Assembly: GCF_017104965.1 (NCBI RefSeq)
Contig: NZ_JAAGPR010000004.1
Span: 372,001-436,000, forward strand
DNA from: Paraburkholderia sp. Ac-20340
GTDB lineage: Bacteria > Pseudomonadota > Gammaproteobacteria > Burkholderiales > Burkholderiaceae
Reading direction: 5' to 3'
Length of the DNA: 64,000 nucleotides
Each line of letters begins with the position of its first letter. Position 1 is the stretch's first letter. Below are positions 17,435 through 25,870 of this stretch, piece by piece. The position numbers and the translations under genes were made by a program. The notes under the pieces are model-generated. The model saw only the letters and a list, made by a program, of their open reading frames with translations. It was not told the DNA's origin and made no database searches.

Positions 17435-18538
17435 ATGAAAGGCAAAATAGCGCTCGCCGCGGTCGCGGCGTCGATGGCGGGGCTCGCCCATGCGCAAAGC
17501 ACAGTGACCTTGTACGGCATCCTCGATGAAGGGATGACCGTCGTCAACAACGAAGGCGGCGCGCATAACGTGCGCATGGAAAGCGGGGTTTATCGCGGCA
17601 GCCGCTGGGGCCTCGACGGATCGGAAGATCTGGGCGGCGGCATGAAGGCCGTCTTCAAGCTCGAAAACGGCTTTAGCCTCGACAACGGTTCGCTCGGGCA
17701 GGGCGGCCTGATGTTCGGACGTCAAGCGTATGTGGGCCTGAGTTCGCCCTATGGCACGCTCACGTTCGGGCGCCAGTACGACGCGACCACCGATTTCGCG
17801 TGGGACTACAACGTGGCCGCGATCGCATCGGGTTACGGCTTTCACCAGGGCGATCTGGACCGTACGCTCGGCGATAGGCTCGACAACTCGGTGAAATACC
17901 GCTCGCCGGATTTTCATGGTTTATCGGCGATTGCGATGTACGCGTTCAGCAATACCGCGGGCGAATTCCACAAGGGCAGCGCGTGGAGCAGCGGCGTGTT
18001 TTACGACCATGGGCCCTTCACGGCGGCGGTGACGTACACCTATCTCGCGGGCACGACTTTCGATCCGTACGCGGCGATGGGCTTGCGCAGTTTTATGGGC
18101 CGCACCGTCGTCACGCGTGAAGGCGATGTCGTGACGCCGGTGCAGGAATCGTTCGAACTCGATTCGCTGGGGACGCTTGGGGTTGGCGCGAGCTATGCGA
18201 TCGGCGACGTTTCGCTGATCGCGAACATGACGAATACGCGCCTCAAGTATCAGGGCGATGCGACGGTGATGCAGGTCTACGAGGGCGGCGTGACGTGGCA
18301 GGCGACGCCCGCGCTGCTGACGGCGCTCGCGTATCAGCACACGCGGTTCGAGGGCCATAAATGGCATCAGGTGAGCCTGGGTGCGTATTACAGCCTGTCC
18401 AAGCGTACGCAGATCTACGCGTCGGTCGATTATCTGAAGGCGTCGTCGGGCGTGGACCCCGTGACGGCTTACGACTTTGCCCCGTCGCAGGTGAGCTGGC
18501 AGGGGAATGCGCGCGTGGGCGTGCTGCACAACTTCTGA
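17435..18538 (+). CDS. Outer-membrane porin, OmpC-like (Burkholderia type)
   Basis: 367 residues with a signal peptide (MKGKIALAAVAASMAGLAHA) and mature start QSTVTLYGILDEG, the standard opening of betaproteobacterial trimeric porins. Later hallmarks are SRWGLDGSEDLGGGMKAVFKLENGF, GRQAYVGLSSPYGTLTFGRQYD and a C-terminal strand ending in Phe (GNARVGVLHNF) for BAM insertion. An AAAGGGG ribosome site precedes it. It closes the amine operon, 37 bp after the amidohydrolase, and probably supplies the outer-membrane route for the operon's substrate. Confidence 0.92.
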   Translation: MKGKIALAAVAASMAGLAHAQSTVTLYGILDEGMTVVNNEGGAHNVRMESGVYRGSRWGLDGSEDLGGGMKAVFKLENGFSLDNGSLGQGGLMFGRQAYVGLSSPYGTLTFGRQYDATTDFAWDYNVAAIASGYGFHQGDLDRTLGDRLDNSVKYRSPDFHGLSAIAMYAFSNTAGEFHKGSAWSSGVFYDHGPFTAAVTYTYLAGTTFDPYAAMGLRSFMGRTVVTREGDVVTPVQESFELDSLGTLGVGASYAIGDVSLIANMTNTRLKYQGDATVMQVYEGGVTWQATPALLTALAYQHTRFEGHKWHQVSLGAYYSLSKRTQIYASVDYLKASSGVDPVTAYDFAPSQVSWQGNARVGVLHNF

Positions 18539-18678
18539 TGCGTGACGCGGGCGGTAGAACACCCACTGCGTGCGTATCGATAATGCGACTAACGGTCTGA
18601 CGTCTCTGAATCCACACCCGGCGAATCTTCGATTCGCGCAGGGTTGGCAGTGCGGCTGGAAAAAGCTAACAGATGGAC

Positions 18679-18717
18679 AACACCGTGAGGCGCAAAATTG
18701 CGCCTCGCGGTGTTTTT
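18679..18717 (+). terminator. Rho-independent terminator after the porin
   Basis: A 17-bp stem (one mismatch) with a 2-base AA centre between 18679-18695 and 18698-18714, followed by TTTTTATT. It lies 140 bp after the porin stop and ends the long amine operon. The rest of the 302-bp gap (18539-18840) holds no gene I can support, only the probable promoter of the next gene. Confidence 0.85.
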
Positions 18718-18840
18718 ATTGAGCGGCGGATCGGTGGCGCGCCAGGGCCATTAACGGCGGACTAAGCTTGCCGTTGAGATGCGCGAGACTACGAGAAAAC
18801 CCACTGCTAGAATGGCCGCCTTTTTCGCAGGGAGAGACCC

Positions 18841-19155
18841 ATGAGCTGGTTTATCTATGAAGTGCCTGAGTACAACGAAGACGCCGCGCGCATCGAGCCG
18901 TTTACCGAGCTGCGCAGCCGCGTCACGAAACTCAGTGGCCCGGCGATGGCCGACGAGCTGGAAAGCGTGCGCGCAAACGCGGCGAGCTCCGCAGCCACGC
19001 CCACGCGCCGTCTGTTGACGGCCGACAATCCGCACGTATTCCCCATTCCTTACGCCGATTCCATGATCCTGGTGGGATTCATTTTCGAATTGGAGCGGGA
19101 AGGGCAGCAACTCGTGGTGTCGCCGGTGGAAATGCCCTGGTTGAAGGACGCATAA
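18841..19155 (+). CDS. Small hypothetical protein (104 aa)
   Basis: Not recognised. 104 residues, soluble, no signal peptide, starting MSWFIYEVPEYNEDAARIEPF and ending VSPVEMPWLKDA, with a hydrophobic strand near residue 75-83 (MILVGFIFELEREG). ATG 18841 follows GGGAGAGACCC. It is monocistronic between a terminator and a convergent gene. Codon use is normal for the window, so I take it to be a real gene. Confidence 0.65.
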   Translation: MSWFIYEVPEYNEDAARIEPFTELRSRVTKLSGPAMADELESVRANAASSAATPTRRLLTADNPHVFPIPYADSMILVGFIFELEREGQQLVVSPVEMPWLKDA

Positions 19156-19202
19156 ACGCGACGCATAAACGCGCCGCATAAAACCCCGCGTCGACGATCG
19201 CC

Positions 19203-19874
19203 TTACTGGCTATTGTCTTCGCAATCCTTCCAGTACCGCAGCGGGTCCAGATGATGCGGATAATTCGTGTCGAGCCACATCGACAGTTTGTTCCAGTCCG
19301 GATGATTGGTACCCGTTTTAGCGGACCAGGTCGACGAACGTTCGAGAATCCGGTTGCTTTCGCGATCGCGGACGATCAGGCTGCCCAGCCCCGTCGTGCT
19401 GTTCGCCTGCGCCTCGACGAGGTAGCGGGGCAGCACGCGGAGTTCGGCGTCTTCGGCCCAGCCATACAGCGCGCGGATCACGCCAGCGGCGTCGCGTAGC
19501 TGGATCGGACCGCTCGGCGGACGCACCGCTGCCCATCCTTCCGGGAATTCGGCCACCACCGAATGGTTTTCTTCCCGAACCCATCTCACGCGCCACGCCC
19601 GGACCATGGCTTCGCGCATCGCCGATACCGACGGGTAACTCGCGGGCAATTCAATCGCTTTCGGCAGCGTGACGAGGTTGTCTTTCCAGAGCGTGGATTC
19701 GTCGTCGGCGCGTTTTGCTTCGAGTTTCGTTTCCCTGAACGGATTCGATTCCTTGGACGGATTCGCTTCGAATGGGTTTTCCGGTCGGCTCGACGTTTTC
19801 GTGACGCTCGCGGGAAGTCCCTCGAAAAGCCGTTCGGCATCGAGACGAGTGAGTTTGGGTTTGCCTTTCTTCAT
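19203..19874 (-). CDS. Hypothetical protein (223 aa)
   Basis: Not recognised. I place the start at ATG 19874 (MKKGKPKLTRLDAERLFEGLP), 18 codons inside the longest frame, because it follows a purine-rich site. The first 70 residues are polar and low in structure, with reiterated Asn-Pro/Ser-Asn-Pro-Phe motifs (NPFEANPS, SNPFRE). The remaining 150 residues look like a compact domain with many Trp (AWRVRWVREENHSVVAEF, GWAAVRPPSG, TNHPDWNKLSMW, RYWKDCED). The tail looks like a folded cytoplasmic domain; partner and role unknown. Confidence 0.6.
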   Translation of the reverse strand: MKKGKPKLTRLDAERLFEGLPASVTKTSSRPENPFEANPSKESNPFRETKLEAKRADDESTLWKDNLVTLPKAIELPASYPSVSAMREAMVRAWRVRWVREENHSVVAEFPEGWAAVRPPSGPIQLRDAAGVIRALYGWAEDAELRVLPRYLVEAQANSTTGLGSLIVRDRESNRILERSSTWSAKTGTNHPDWNKLSMWLDTNYPHHLDPLRYWKDCEDNSQ

Positions 19875-20076
19875 GTGTTTCTCTTCAGCATGATGGCGTC
19901 GCGGTACCGCTGTACTGGGGTACGCCACGCGCCGCTTTTCATGCGGATAAATAGTGAATGTGCCGATCCGGCATGACCAGAGCGTGCTGGCCGTGGCCGA
20001 TGCGGATGCGCGATATCCGGCCCTGGCCGCCAGTGAGTCTTTGACGGAGCAGGGTACTCGCCGTCAATCCAGTCCG

Positions 20077-20439
20077 TTATCCTCCGGCCCGCTTCGCGCT
20101 ATGACCGGCCTTCTTGAGTTCTTCGACGATGCGCTCGCAATGGTCGCCCTGGACTTCGATCGTGCCGTCCTTGACGGTGCCGCCCGAGCCGCAGGCCGTA
20201 CGCAACTGTTTGCCTAAAACGGCCAATGCCATTGGATCGAGCGCGAGTCCTTTCACGATGGTCACGCTCTTGCCGCCCCGGCCTTTGGTTTCGCGCGATA
20301 CCCGCGCGACGCCGTCACCTGCTGGTTTCGTTCTGGCGATCGTTTTGCAGATGCATTCCGCAACGGGACGCCTGCATTCGGGACACATCCGCCCGCTTTC
20401 CGTGGAATAAACGAGGCCGCCCTTCGAACTGCTTTTCAT
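20077..20439 (-). CDS. yciH: SUI1/YciH-family translation initiation factor
   Basis: 120 residues. An N-terminal zinc-ribbon-like segment with Cys pairs (MCPECRRPVAECIC) precedes the SUI1 fold with its typical GRGGKSVTIVKGL, LGKQLRTACGSGGTVKDGTIEVQGDH, and VEELKKAGHSAKRAGG. Bacterial YciH is an eIF1 homologue that influences start-site fidelity. It ends within 202 bp of the hypothetical gene on the same strand. Confidence 0.9.
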   Translation of the reverse strand: MKSSSKGGLVYSTESGRMCPECRRPVAECICKTIARTKPAGDGVARVSRETKGRGGKSVTIVKGLALDPMALAVLGKQLRTACGSGGTVKDGTIEVQGDHCERIVEELKKAGHSAKRAGG

Positions 20440-20788
20440 GTGTTTTGGCTGAGGGAATTCAAGGCTGACGACCGGTCATTTTAACAGGTGGCGCGCCTGC
20501 GTCCTGCCCGCCGCGAAGGGCGAGCCAGCCTGCACCGAAATGGCGCGGCCGGAGCGCTATGCGGAAATCGTCATCGCAGCCGGGCTACGGGAACAAGACG
20601 GCCAGGCGCCGGTTGCCTACGATTATCGGCATGAACACGATCGATGCAACCGGCCTGACCGATGCACGGCGCACGACGCACGGCGCACTCGCAGCGATGG
20701 CGTGTTCTGCACGGATATAGCCCAAAGCGAACCCAACAAGCAAACCCGATAAGCGGCTTCACACTCATTCAGGACCCAAAGAAACATC
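20440..20788. promoter_or_regulatory. Intergenic region with duplicated promoter module, copy A (20551-20640)
   Basis: A 349-bp gap before the hydroxyproline deaminase gene. Bases 20551-20640 align without gaps to 23391-23480 (67 of 90 identical by my count), in front of the epimerase. The best-kept blocks are GCGCTATGC-n-GAAATCGTCATCGC, GAACAAGACGG, and TGCCTA-n-GATT-n-TCG-n-CATGAAC. TATGCG/TATGCT in the first block is a possible -10 element. In copy A the shared ATG at 20631 opens only a 29-codon frame (stop at 20718-20720), so the module is either a shared activator/promoter region or a relic of a duplicated 5' end. Confidence 0.55.
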
Positions 20789-21733
20789 ATGAGCAACAAC
20801 ATCTTCACGGGTACGATTCCGGCCCTCATGACCCCGTGCACGGCAGCGCGCACGCCGGATTTCGACGCGCTCGTCGCCAAGGGGCGCGAGCTGATCGATA
20901 TCGGCATGTCGGCGGTGGTTTACTGCGGTTCGATGGGCGACTGGCCGCTGCTGACCGAAGCGCAACGTCAGGAAGGCGTCGCGCGTCTGGTGGCGGCCGG
21001 CATTCCGACTATCGTCGGCACGGGCGCCGTCAACTCGAAGGAAGCGGTTTCTCATGCTGCGCACGCCGCGAAAGTGGGCGCCAGCGGCCTGATGGTGATT
21101 CCGCGCGTGCTCTCGCGCGGTGCGTCGGCTGCGGCGCAGAAGGCGCACTTCGCCGCGATTCTCGAAGCGGCTCCGGCGCTGCCCGCCGTGATCTACAACA
21201 GCCCGTACTATGGCTTCGCCACGCGCGCCGATCTGTTCTTCGAACTGCGCGCCAAGTACCCGAACCTGATCGGCTTCAAGGAGTTTGGCGGTGCGGCGGA
21301 TATGCGTTACGCCGCCGAGCACATCACCAGCCAGGACGACAGCGTCACGCTGATGGCGGGCGTCGACACCCAGGTGTTCCATGGCTTCGTCAACTGCGGC
21401 GCCACGGGCGCGATCACCGGCATCGGCAATGCGCTGCCGCGCGAAGTGCTGCAGCTGGTCGATTTGTGCCGCAAGGCCGCGAAGGGCGATGTCACGGCGC
21501 GTCGTCAGGCGCGTGAGCTGGAAGCGGCGCTGGCCGTGCTGTCGTCGTTCGACGAAGGAACCGATCTGGTGCTGTACTACAAGTATCTGATGGTCCTGAA
21601 TGGCGATAAGGAATATACGCTGCACTTCAATGAAACCGATGTGCTGAGCGAAGCGCAACGCCGTTATGCGCAAACGCAGTATGAGTTGTTCCGTAGCTGG
21701 TACGCGGGCTGGTCGAAGGAAGTGAATGCCTGA
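20789..21733 (+). CDS. lhpC: 1-pyrroline-4-hydroxy-2-carboxylate deaminase (DapA superfamily)
   Basis: 314 residues, class I aldolase-like TIM barrel of the dihydrodipicolinate synthase superfamily. The Schiff-base lysine is Lys164 in IGFKEFGGA and the partner tyrosine Tyr136 in VIYNSPYYG. GSMGDWPLLTEAQR near residue 50 replaces the GTTGE loop of true DapA. Together with the neighbouring hydroxyproline epimerase and dehydrogenase genes this fits LhpC, which converts pyrroline-4-hydroxy-2-carboxylate to 2-oxoglutarate semialdehyde and ammonia. It is followed by its own terminator, so it is transcribed separately from the downstream genes. Confidence 0.85.
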   Translation: MSNNIFTGTIPALMTPCTAARTPDFDALVAKGRELIDIGMSAVVYCGSMGDWPLLTEAQRQEGVARLVAAGIPTIVGTGAVNSKEAVSHAAHAAKVGASGLMVIPRVLSRGASAAAQKAHFAAILEAAPALPAVIYNSPYYGFATRADLFFELRAKYPNLIGFKEFGGAADMRYAAEHITSQDDSVTLMAGVDTQVFHGFVNCGATGAITGIGNALPREVLQLVDLCRKAAKGDVTARRQARELEAALAVLSSFDEGTDLVLYYKYLMVLNGDKEYTLHFNETDVLSEAQRRYAQTQYELFRSWYAGWSKEVNA

Positions 21734-21788
21734 GGCTTGAACGCCTGCCTCACGCAGGCAATGCAGCAACGCAGCAATGAAGTATGAG

Positions 21789-21819
21789 AAAGCGCCCTTT
21801 TGACAGGGCGCTTTTTTTG
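21789..21819 (+). terminator. Rho-independent terminator after lhpC
   Basis: 9-bp stem AAAGCGCCC (21789-21797) / GGGCGCTTT (21806-21814) with loop TTTTGACA and a run of seven T. The rest of the 349-bp gap to 22082 is AT-richer and must hold the promoter of the binding-protein gene; no other gene is evident. Confidence 0.88.
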
Positions 21820-22082
21820 TTTATCGATGCTATTAAAAAAACGCTGAACAGGCAGTGAACAAGCAGTGAGTTTTGCGGGAAGAAAGCACAGCGTTGCGCG
21901 TGCCAGGCACTATGCCGATTTCTGCATTTTCACTGTCGATTTTCCTCAAGACTCCTCGATTTTTGGAATCTTATATTGCTTCAGCCAACCACCGGTCAAG
22001 CCGGAAAACGAGAGGCAAGTGCCCACCACACCAGCAAGGTTGCGGGTACCGGGGTTATCCACTATCGAGGAGCAAGAGAACA

Positions 22083-23231
22083 ATGCAATTCCAACGGACG
22101 GTCATCTCCACTGCGTTAGTCACGGGCCTTCTGGCCGGCGCAACCTGCTCCTATGCCGCGGCACCGGTCGACATCAAGATCGGTTTTGCAGCGCCCCTCA
22201 CCGGCGGCCAGGCGCATTACGGTGCGGATTTCCGCAGCGGCGTGCAGTTGGCGATCGAAGATATGAATGGCACGAATCCGGTTATCGGCGGCAAGCCCGT
22301 GCATTTCGTGCTGGACGCGCAGGACGATCAGGCCGATCCCCGCACCGGCACGACGGTCGCGCAAAAGCTCGTGGACGACGGCGTGGTGGCCGTGATCGGC
22401 CACTACAACTCGGGCACCAGCATTCCGGCCGCGCCGATTTACGCCAAAGCCGGCACGCCTGAAATCGCCATGGCGACGTCGCCCACTTATACGCGTCTGG
22501 GTTTGCCCACCACCTTCCGTTTGCTGACTTCGGATACGCAGCTTGGCAGCGTGCTCGGCGACTTCGCCGTGAAGGGCCTTAAATTCAAGCGTATTGCGAT
22601 CGTCGACGATCGCACGGCCTATGGGCAAGGTGTCGCGGAAGAGTTCGCCAAGGCGGCGAAGGCCGCGGGCGCCACCATCGTCGACGAAGAATACACGAGC
22701 GACAAGGCCGTGGATTTCCGCGCGATTCTCACCAAGATCAAGTCCGTGAATCCCGATGCGGTCTTCTACGGCGGCGCCGATACCCAGGCCGCGCCGATGC
22801 TCAAACAGATGCGTTCGCTGGCGATCAAATCGGTGCTGATCGGCCCCGACATGCTGCAGTCCGATAACCTCATCAAGGTCGCGGGCGAGGCTTCGGAAGG
22901 CACGCTTGCGGCATCGGAAGGCAGCCCGCTTGCGCAGATGCCGGGCGGCAAGGCGTTTGGCGAGCGTTACGCGAAGCGCTTCAACCAGCCGGTCGAACTG
23001 TACGCGCCTTATGCCTATGACGGCACGATGGCCGTATTCAATGCGATGAAGAAAGCCGATTCCACCGATCCGCATGTCTTTCTCACCGCGTTGAAAGCGA
23101 CGAACATGAAGGGCGTCACGACCAGCGAACTCGCCTACGATCAATATGGCGATCTGAAGTATGGCGGCGTGACGGTGTACAAGGTCGTCAACGGTTCGTG
23201 GAAGCCGCTGCAGACGGTGGGCACGAAGTAA
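22083..23231 (+). CDS. Branched-chain-amino-acid-type ABC substrate-binding protein (orphan)
   Basis: 382 residues, start ATG 22083 after CGAGGAGC. Signal peptide MQFQRTVISTALVTGLLAGA, cleaved near SYA-APVD. The mature chain is a LivJ/BraC-type type I periplasmic binding protein: VDIKIGFAAPLTGGQAHYG, QLAIEDMNG, VAVIGHYNSGTSIPAAPIYA, VDDRTAYGQGVAEEFAKAAK, YGGADTQAAPML, and YDQYGDLKYGGVTVYKVVNG. No permease or ATPase gene lies beside it. By location it may bind hydroxyproline and work with a transporter encoded elsewhere, or act with a sensor. The role is inferred. Confidence 0.88.
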   Translation: MQFQRTVISTALVTGLLAGATCSYAAAPVDIKIGFAAPLTGGQAHYGADFRSGVQLAIEDMNGTNPVIGGKPVHFVLDAQDDQADPRTGTTVAQKLVDDGVVAVIGHYNSGTSIPAAPIYAKAGTPEIAMATSPTYTRLGLPTTFRLLTSDTQLGSVLGDFAVKGLKFKRIAIVDDRTAYGQGVAEEFAKAAKAAGATIVDEEYTSDKAVDFRAILTKIKSVNPDAVFYGGADTQAAPMLKQMRSLAIKSVLIGPDMLQSDNLIKVAGEASEGTLAASEGSPLAQMPGGKAFGERYAKRFNQPVELYAPYAYDGTMAVFNAMKKADSTDPHVFLTALKATNMKGVTTSELAYDQYGDLKYGGVTVYKVVNGSWKPLQTVGTK

Positions 23232-23242
23232 CTGGTTTGAAT

Positions 23243-23270
23243 CGCGGCGGTGCATAGACGCACCGCCGCG
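23243..23270 (+). terminator. Strong hairpin after the binding-protein gene
   Basis: Perfect 11-bp stem CGCGGCGGTGC / GCACCGCCGCG with a six-base loop, starting 12 bp after the stop codon. It lacks a good T-tract (CACGCGCTTCCTTCTTC follows), so it is either a weak terminator or a 3'-end-protecting hairpin. Confidence 0.55.
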
Positions 23271-23390
23271 CACGCGCTTCCTTCTTCAGATGTTTCCATC
23301 GGCGCCCGCCGTGAATTCCCCATACTTTTCGATTCCCCACTCGCACACTGCAGGGCGTGTAGCGGGCACTTCGCCCGTTGCTGCGCCGTT

Positions 23391-23480
23391 CGTGCGCTAT
23401 GCTGAAATCGTCATCGCGGTGGGCCCGTTCGAACAAGACGGCTTGACGGCCGATGCCTAGGATTGTCGACATGAACTCCA
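23391..23480 (+). repeat. Duplicated promoter module, copy B, ahead of the epimerase
   Basis: Gap-free partner of 20551-20640. It contains TATGCT (23398-23403) as a possible -10, the shared GAACAAGACGG block, and runs through the epimerase ATG at 23471. The epimerase gene lacks an obvious Shine-Dalgarno here, so the conserved spacing up to ATGAAC may matter for translation as well as transcription. Confidence 0.55.
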
Positions 23481-24439
23481 TTACCGTTATCGACTCCCAT
23501 ACCGGCGGCGAGCCTACGCGGCTCGTCGTTGAAGGCGGCCCCGATCTGGGCCGCGGCCCGCTCGCCGAGCGGCTTGAAATCTTCCGCCGCGATTTCGATC
23601 ATGTGCGCGCCGGTGTGGTCAACGAACCGCGCGGCTCGGATGTGATGGTCGGCGCGTTGCTGTGCGAGCCGCATGATCCGAGCTGTTCGGCAGGCGTGAT
23701 TTTCTTCAATAACGTCGGCTTTCTGGGGATGTGCGGACACGGCACGATCGGGCTGATCGTTTCGCTTGCGCATATGGGTCGCATTCAGGCGGGCGTGCAT
23801 CGGATCGAAACGCCGGTTGGCGTGGTCGAAGCCGAATTGCACGCCGATGGCAGCGTCACCGTGCACAACGTGCCCGCGTATCGCTATCGCACGGAAGTGC
23901 CGCTCGATGTGCCCGGCCTCGGTCGCGTGCACGGCGATATCGCATGGGGCGGCAACTGGTTTTTCCTCGTCGCCGATCACGGTCAAAAGCTCGAATTCGC
24001 CAACGTCGAAACGCTGACCGACGTGTCGTGGGCGATTCGCGCCGCGCTCGAAGCCAATGGCATCACCGGCGAAGGCGGCGCGCATATCGACCACATCGAA
24101 CTGCTCGCCGATTCCACCACGCCGGGCCTCGACAGCCGCAACTTCGTGCTGTGCCCCGGCAAGGCCTATGACCGCTCGCCGTGCGGCACCGGCACGAGCG
24201 CGAAGATCGCTTGCCTGGCGGCGGACGCGCATCTCGCCGCGGGCGCGACGTGGCGGCAGGAAAGCATCATCGGCAGCGTGTTCGAAGCGAGCTACGCGCC
24301 GTATGTCGATGCGAGCGATGCAGGCAATACAGCGCGCAACTACGTGCGCCCGAGCATTCGCGGCACGGCTCACGTGAGCGCCGAAGCGAAGCTGATTTTC
24401 GCCGCCGACGATCCTTTCGCATGGGGCATCCGCGCGTGA
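23471..24439 (+). CDS. lhpA: 4-hydroxyproline 2-epimerase
   Basis: 322 residues, proline racemase superfamily, cofactor-independent. The two catalytic cysteines are Cys88 (GMCGHGTIG) and Cys238 ([10 protein letters not shown]); other family marks are [26 protein letters not shown], and [11 protein letters not shown] cysteine at the second site as well as the first, with hydroxyproline catabolic neighbours, indicates trans-4-hydroxy-L-proline to cis-4-hydroxy-D-proline conversion. The start at ATG 23471 is supported by the family N-terminus. Its stop overlaps the GTG of the next gene (GTGA). Confidence 0.9.
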   Translation: MNSITVIDSHTGGEPTRLVVEGGPDLGRGPLAERLEIFRRDFDHVRAGVVNEPRGSDVMVGALLCEPHDPSCSAGVIFFNNVGFLGMCGHGTIGLIVSLAHMGRIQAGVHRIETPVGVVEAELHADGSVTVHNVPAYRYRTEVPLDVPGLGRVHGDIAWGGNWFFLVADHGQKLEFANVETLTDVSWAIRAALEANGITGEGGAHIDHIELLADSTTPGLDSRNFVLCPGKAYDRSPCGTGTSAKIACLAADAHLAAGATWRQESIIGSVFEASYAPYVDASDAGNTARNYVRPSIRGTAHVSAEAKLIFAADDPFAWGIRA

Positions 24440-25611
24440 GCAAGCCGCTGTATTCGAGCCCGGATGTGATCGTGGTGGGCGCGGGCATCGTCGGCGCTGC
24501 CTGCGCGCACGAATTGGCGCAGCAGGGCGCGGACGTGCTGGTGCTCGATCGCGCAGGCGTGGGCGGCGGCGTGACGGCGGCGGGCATGGGCCACCTCGTT
24601 CTGATGGACGATTCGCCGGCCGAGTTTGCATTGTCGGCGTGGTCGCGCGATCTGTGGCTCGAACTTGCGCCGCGCCTGAGCGAGCGTGAGGCGTTCGTGC
24701 GTTGCGGCACGCTCTGGGTCGCCGTCGACGACGAAGAATACGAACTCGCGCAAACACGCCAGCAGGCGCTTGCGCAGGCCGGCGTGGCGTGTTCGCTGCT
24801 GGACGCCCAGCAGGTGCGCGAAGCCGAGCCCGAACTGCGCGAGGGCTTGCGCGGCGGCATGATCCTCCCCGACGACGCGGTGGTCTACGCGCCTGCCGCC
24901 GCAGCATGGTTGCTCGCGCAACCAGTCAAGGGCCGCGTGACCTGCAGGCTCGATACGCAGGTTGTGCGCGTGACCCGCGAAGGCGTGGTGCTCGCGAACG
25001 GCGAGGCGCTCGCGGCCGGTGCCGTGTTGCTGGCCAACGGGCTTCAGTCGGTGGAGTTGCTGCCGGGTTTGCCAATGCAGGCCAAGAAAGGCCATCTGCT
25101 GATTACCGATCGCTATCCCGGCACGATCCGCCATCAGATACTCGAACTCGGCTATATCAAGAGCGCGCATAACGCGAGCGGCACGTCGGTTGCGTTCAAC
25201 GTGCAGCCGCGTCCGACCGGGCAGATTCTGATCGGCTCGTCGCGGCAATTCGACAGTGTCGATCCCGCCATCGAACCGGAGATTCTTGCGCGCATGCTGC
25301 GCCGCGCCGCCGAGTATCTGCCCGCCTTGCCAACGCTCAACGCCATTCGCGCGTGGACGGGCTTTCGGCCTGCCACCAGCGACGGCTTGCCGTTGATCGG
25401 CCCGGCCGCGCAATTTGCGAACGATACGTGCCACCGCTCGACCTGGCTCGCAACGGGGCACGAAGGTCTGGGCGTGACCACCGCATTGGCGACCGGCAAG
25501 CTGATCGCTGCGCAAATGCTGAACTCAGGCGATGGTTTGCCGATCGACCCGGCGCCGTACCAGCCCGCGCGCTTCGAAACGATGGATGTGAGGGGAGTGA
25601 GCCATGGCTGA
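24436..25611 (+). CDS. lhpB: D-hydroxyproline dehydrogenase, FAD (DAO-like) subunit
   Basis: 391 residues, D-amino-acid-oxidase-like fold. [25 protein letters not shown] near the start is the FAD dinucleotide site, with [12 protein letters not shown] and a late [17 protein letters not shown] motif typical of the family. GTG 24436 overlaps the epimerase stop; an in-frame ATG at 24421 is possible. With the two following genes it should form the multi-subunit cis-4-hydroxy-D-proline dehydrogenase that passes electrons to the respiratory chain. Confidence 0.85.
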   Translation: MSKPLYSSPDVIVVGAGIVGAACAHELAQQGADVLVLDRAGVGGGVTAAGMGHLVLMDDSPAEFALSAWSRDLWLELAPRLSEREAFVRCGTLWVAVDDEEYELAQTRQQALAQAGVACSLLDAQQVREAEPELREGLRGGMILPDDAVVYAPAAAAWLLAQPVKGRVTCRLDTQVVRVTREGVVLANGEALAAGAVLLANGLQSVELLPGLPMQAKKGHLLITDRYPGTIRHQILELGYIKSAHNASGTSVAFNVQPRPTGQILIGSSRQFDSVDPAIEPEILARMLRRAAEYLPALPTLNAIRAWTGFRPATSDGLPLIGPAAQFANDTCHRSTWLATGHEGLGVTTALATGKLIAAQMLNSGDGLPIDPAPYQPARFETMDVRGVSHG

Positions 25612-25870
25612 TCTGTTGACCCTCGACGTCGATGGACGCAGCGTGCGGGTCGCGCACGGCAGTTCGGTCATCGCGGCGATCGCGCAGGCGAGCGGCACGG
25701 CGGACATCGTCACGCGCGAGTCGGTGAGCGGCGCGCCGCGCGGCCCGCTGTGCGGCATGGGCGTGTGTCAGGAATGCCGCGTGACGATCGATGGCGTGCG
25801 CCATCGGCTGGCATGTCAGACGCTTTGCGCCGAAGGAATGAACATCAGGACAGCAAGGTCTGAATCATGA
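25604..25870 (+). CDS. lhpF: D-hydroxyproline dehydrogenase, small [2Fe-2S] subunit
   Basis: 88 residues. A ferredoxin-like module with the cysteines arranged CGMGVCQEC (Cys50, Cys55, Cys58) and Cys71, matching the [2Fe-2S] small subunits of heteromeric amino-acid dehydrogenases. It overlaps both neighbours (8 bp with lhpB; 4 bp ATGA with the next gene), implying equal expression. The cluster probably passes electrons between the two flavin subunits. Confidence 0.85.
   Translation: MADLLTLDVDGRSVRVAHGSSVIAAIAQASGTADIVTRESVSGAPRGPLCGMGVCQECRVTIDGVRHRLACQTLCAEGMNIRTARSES

Noticed and set aside
20540..20752. 70-codon open frame upstream of the deaminase gene
   Set aside because: It crosses the duplicated promoter module, which is better explained as regulatory; no ribosome site.
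24421..24436. Upstream ATG at 24421 as the start of the D-hydroxyproline dehydrogenase subunit
   Set aside because: GTG 24436 gives the GTGA overlap with the epimerase stop and fits the family start; the ATG cannot be fully excluded.
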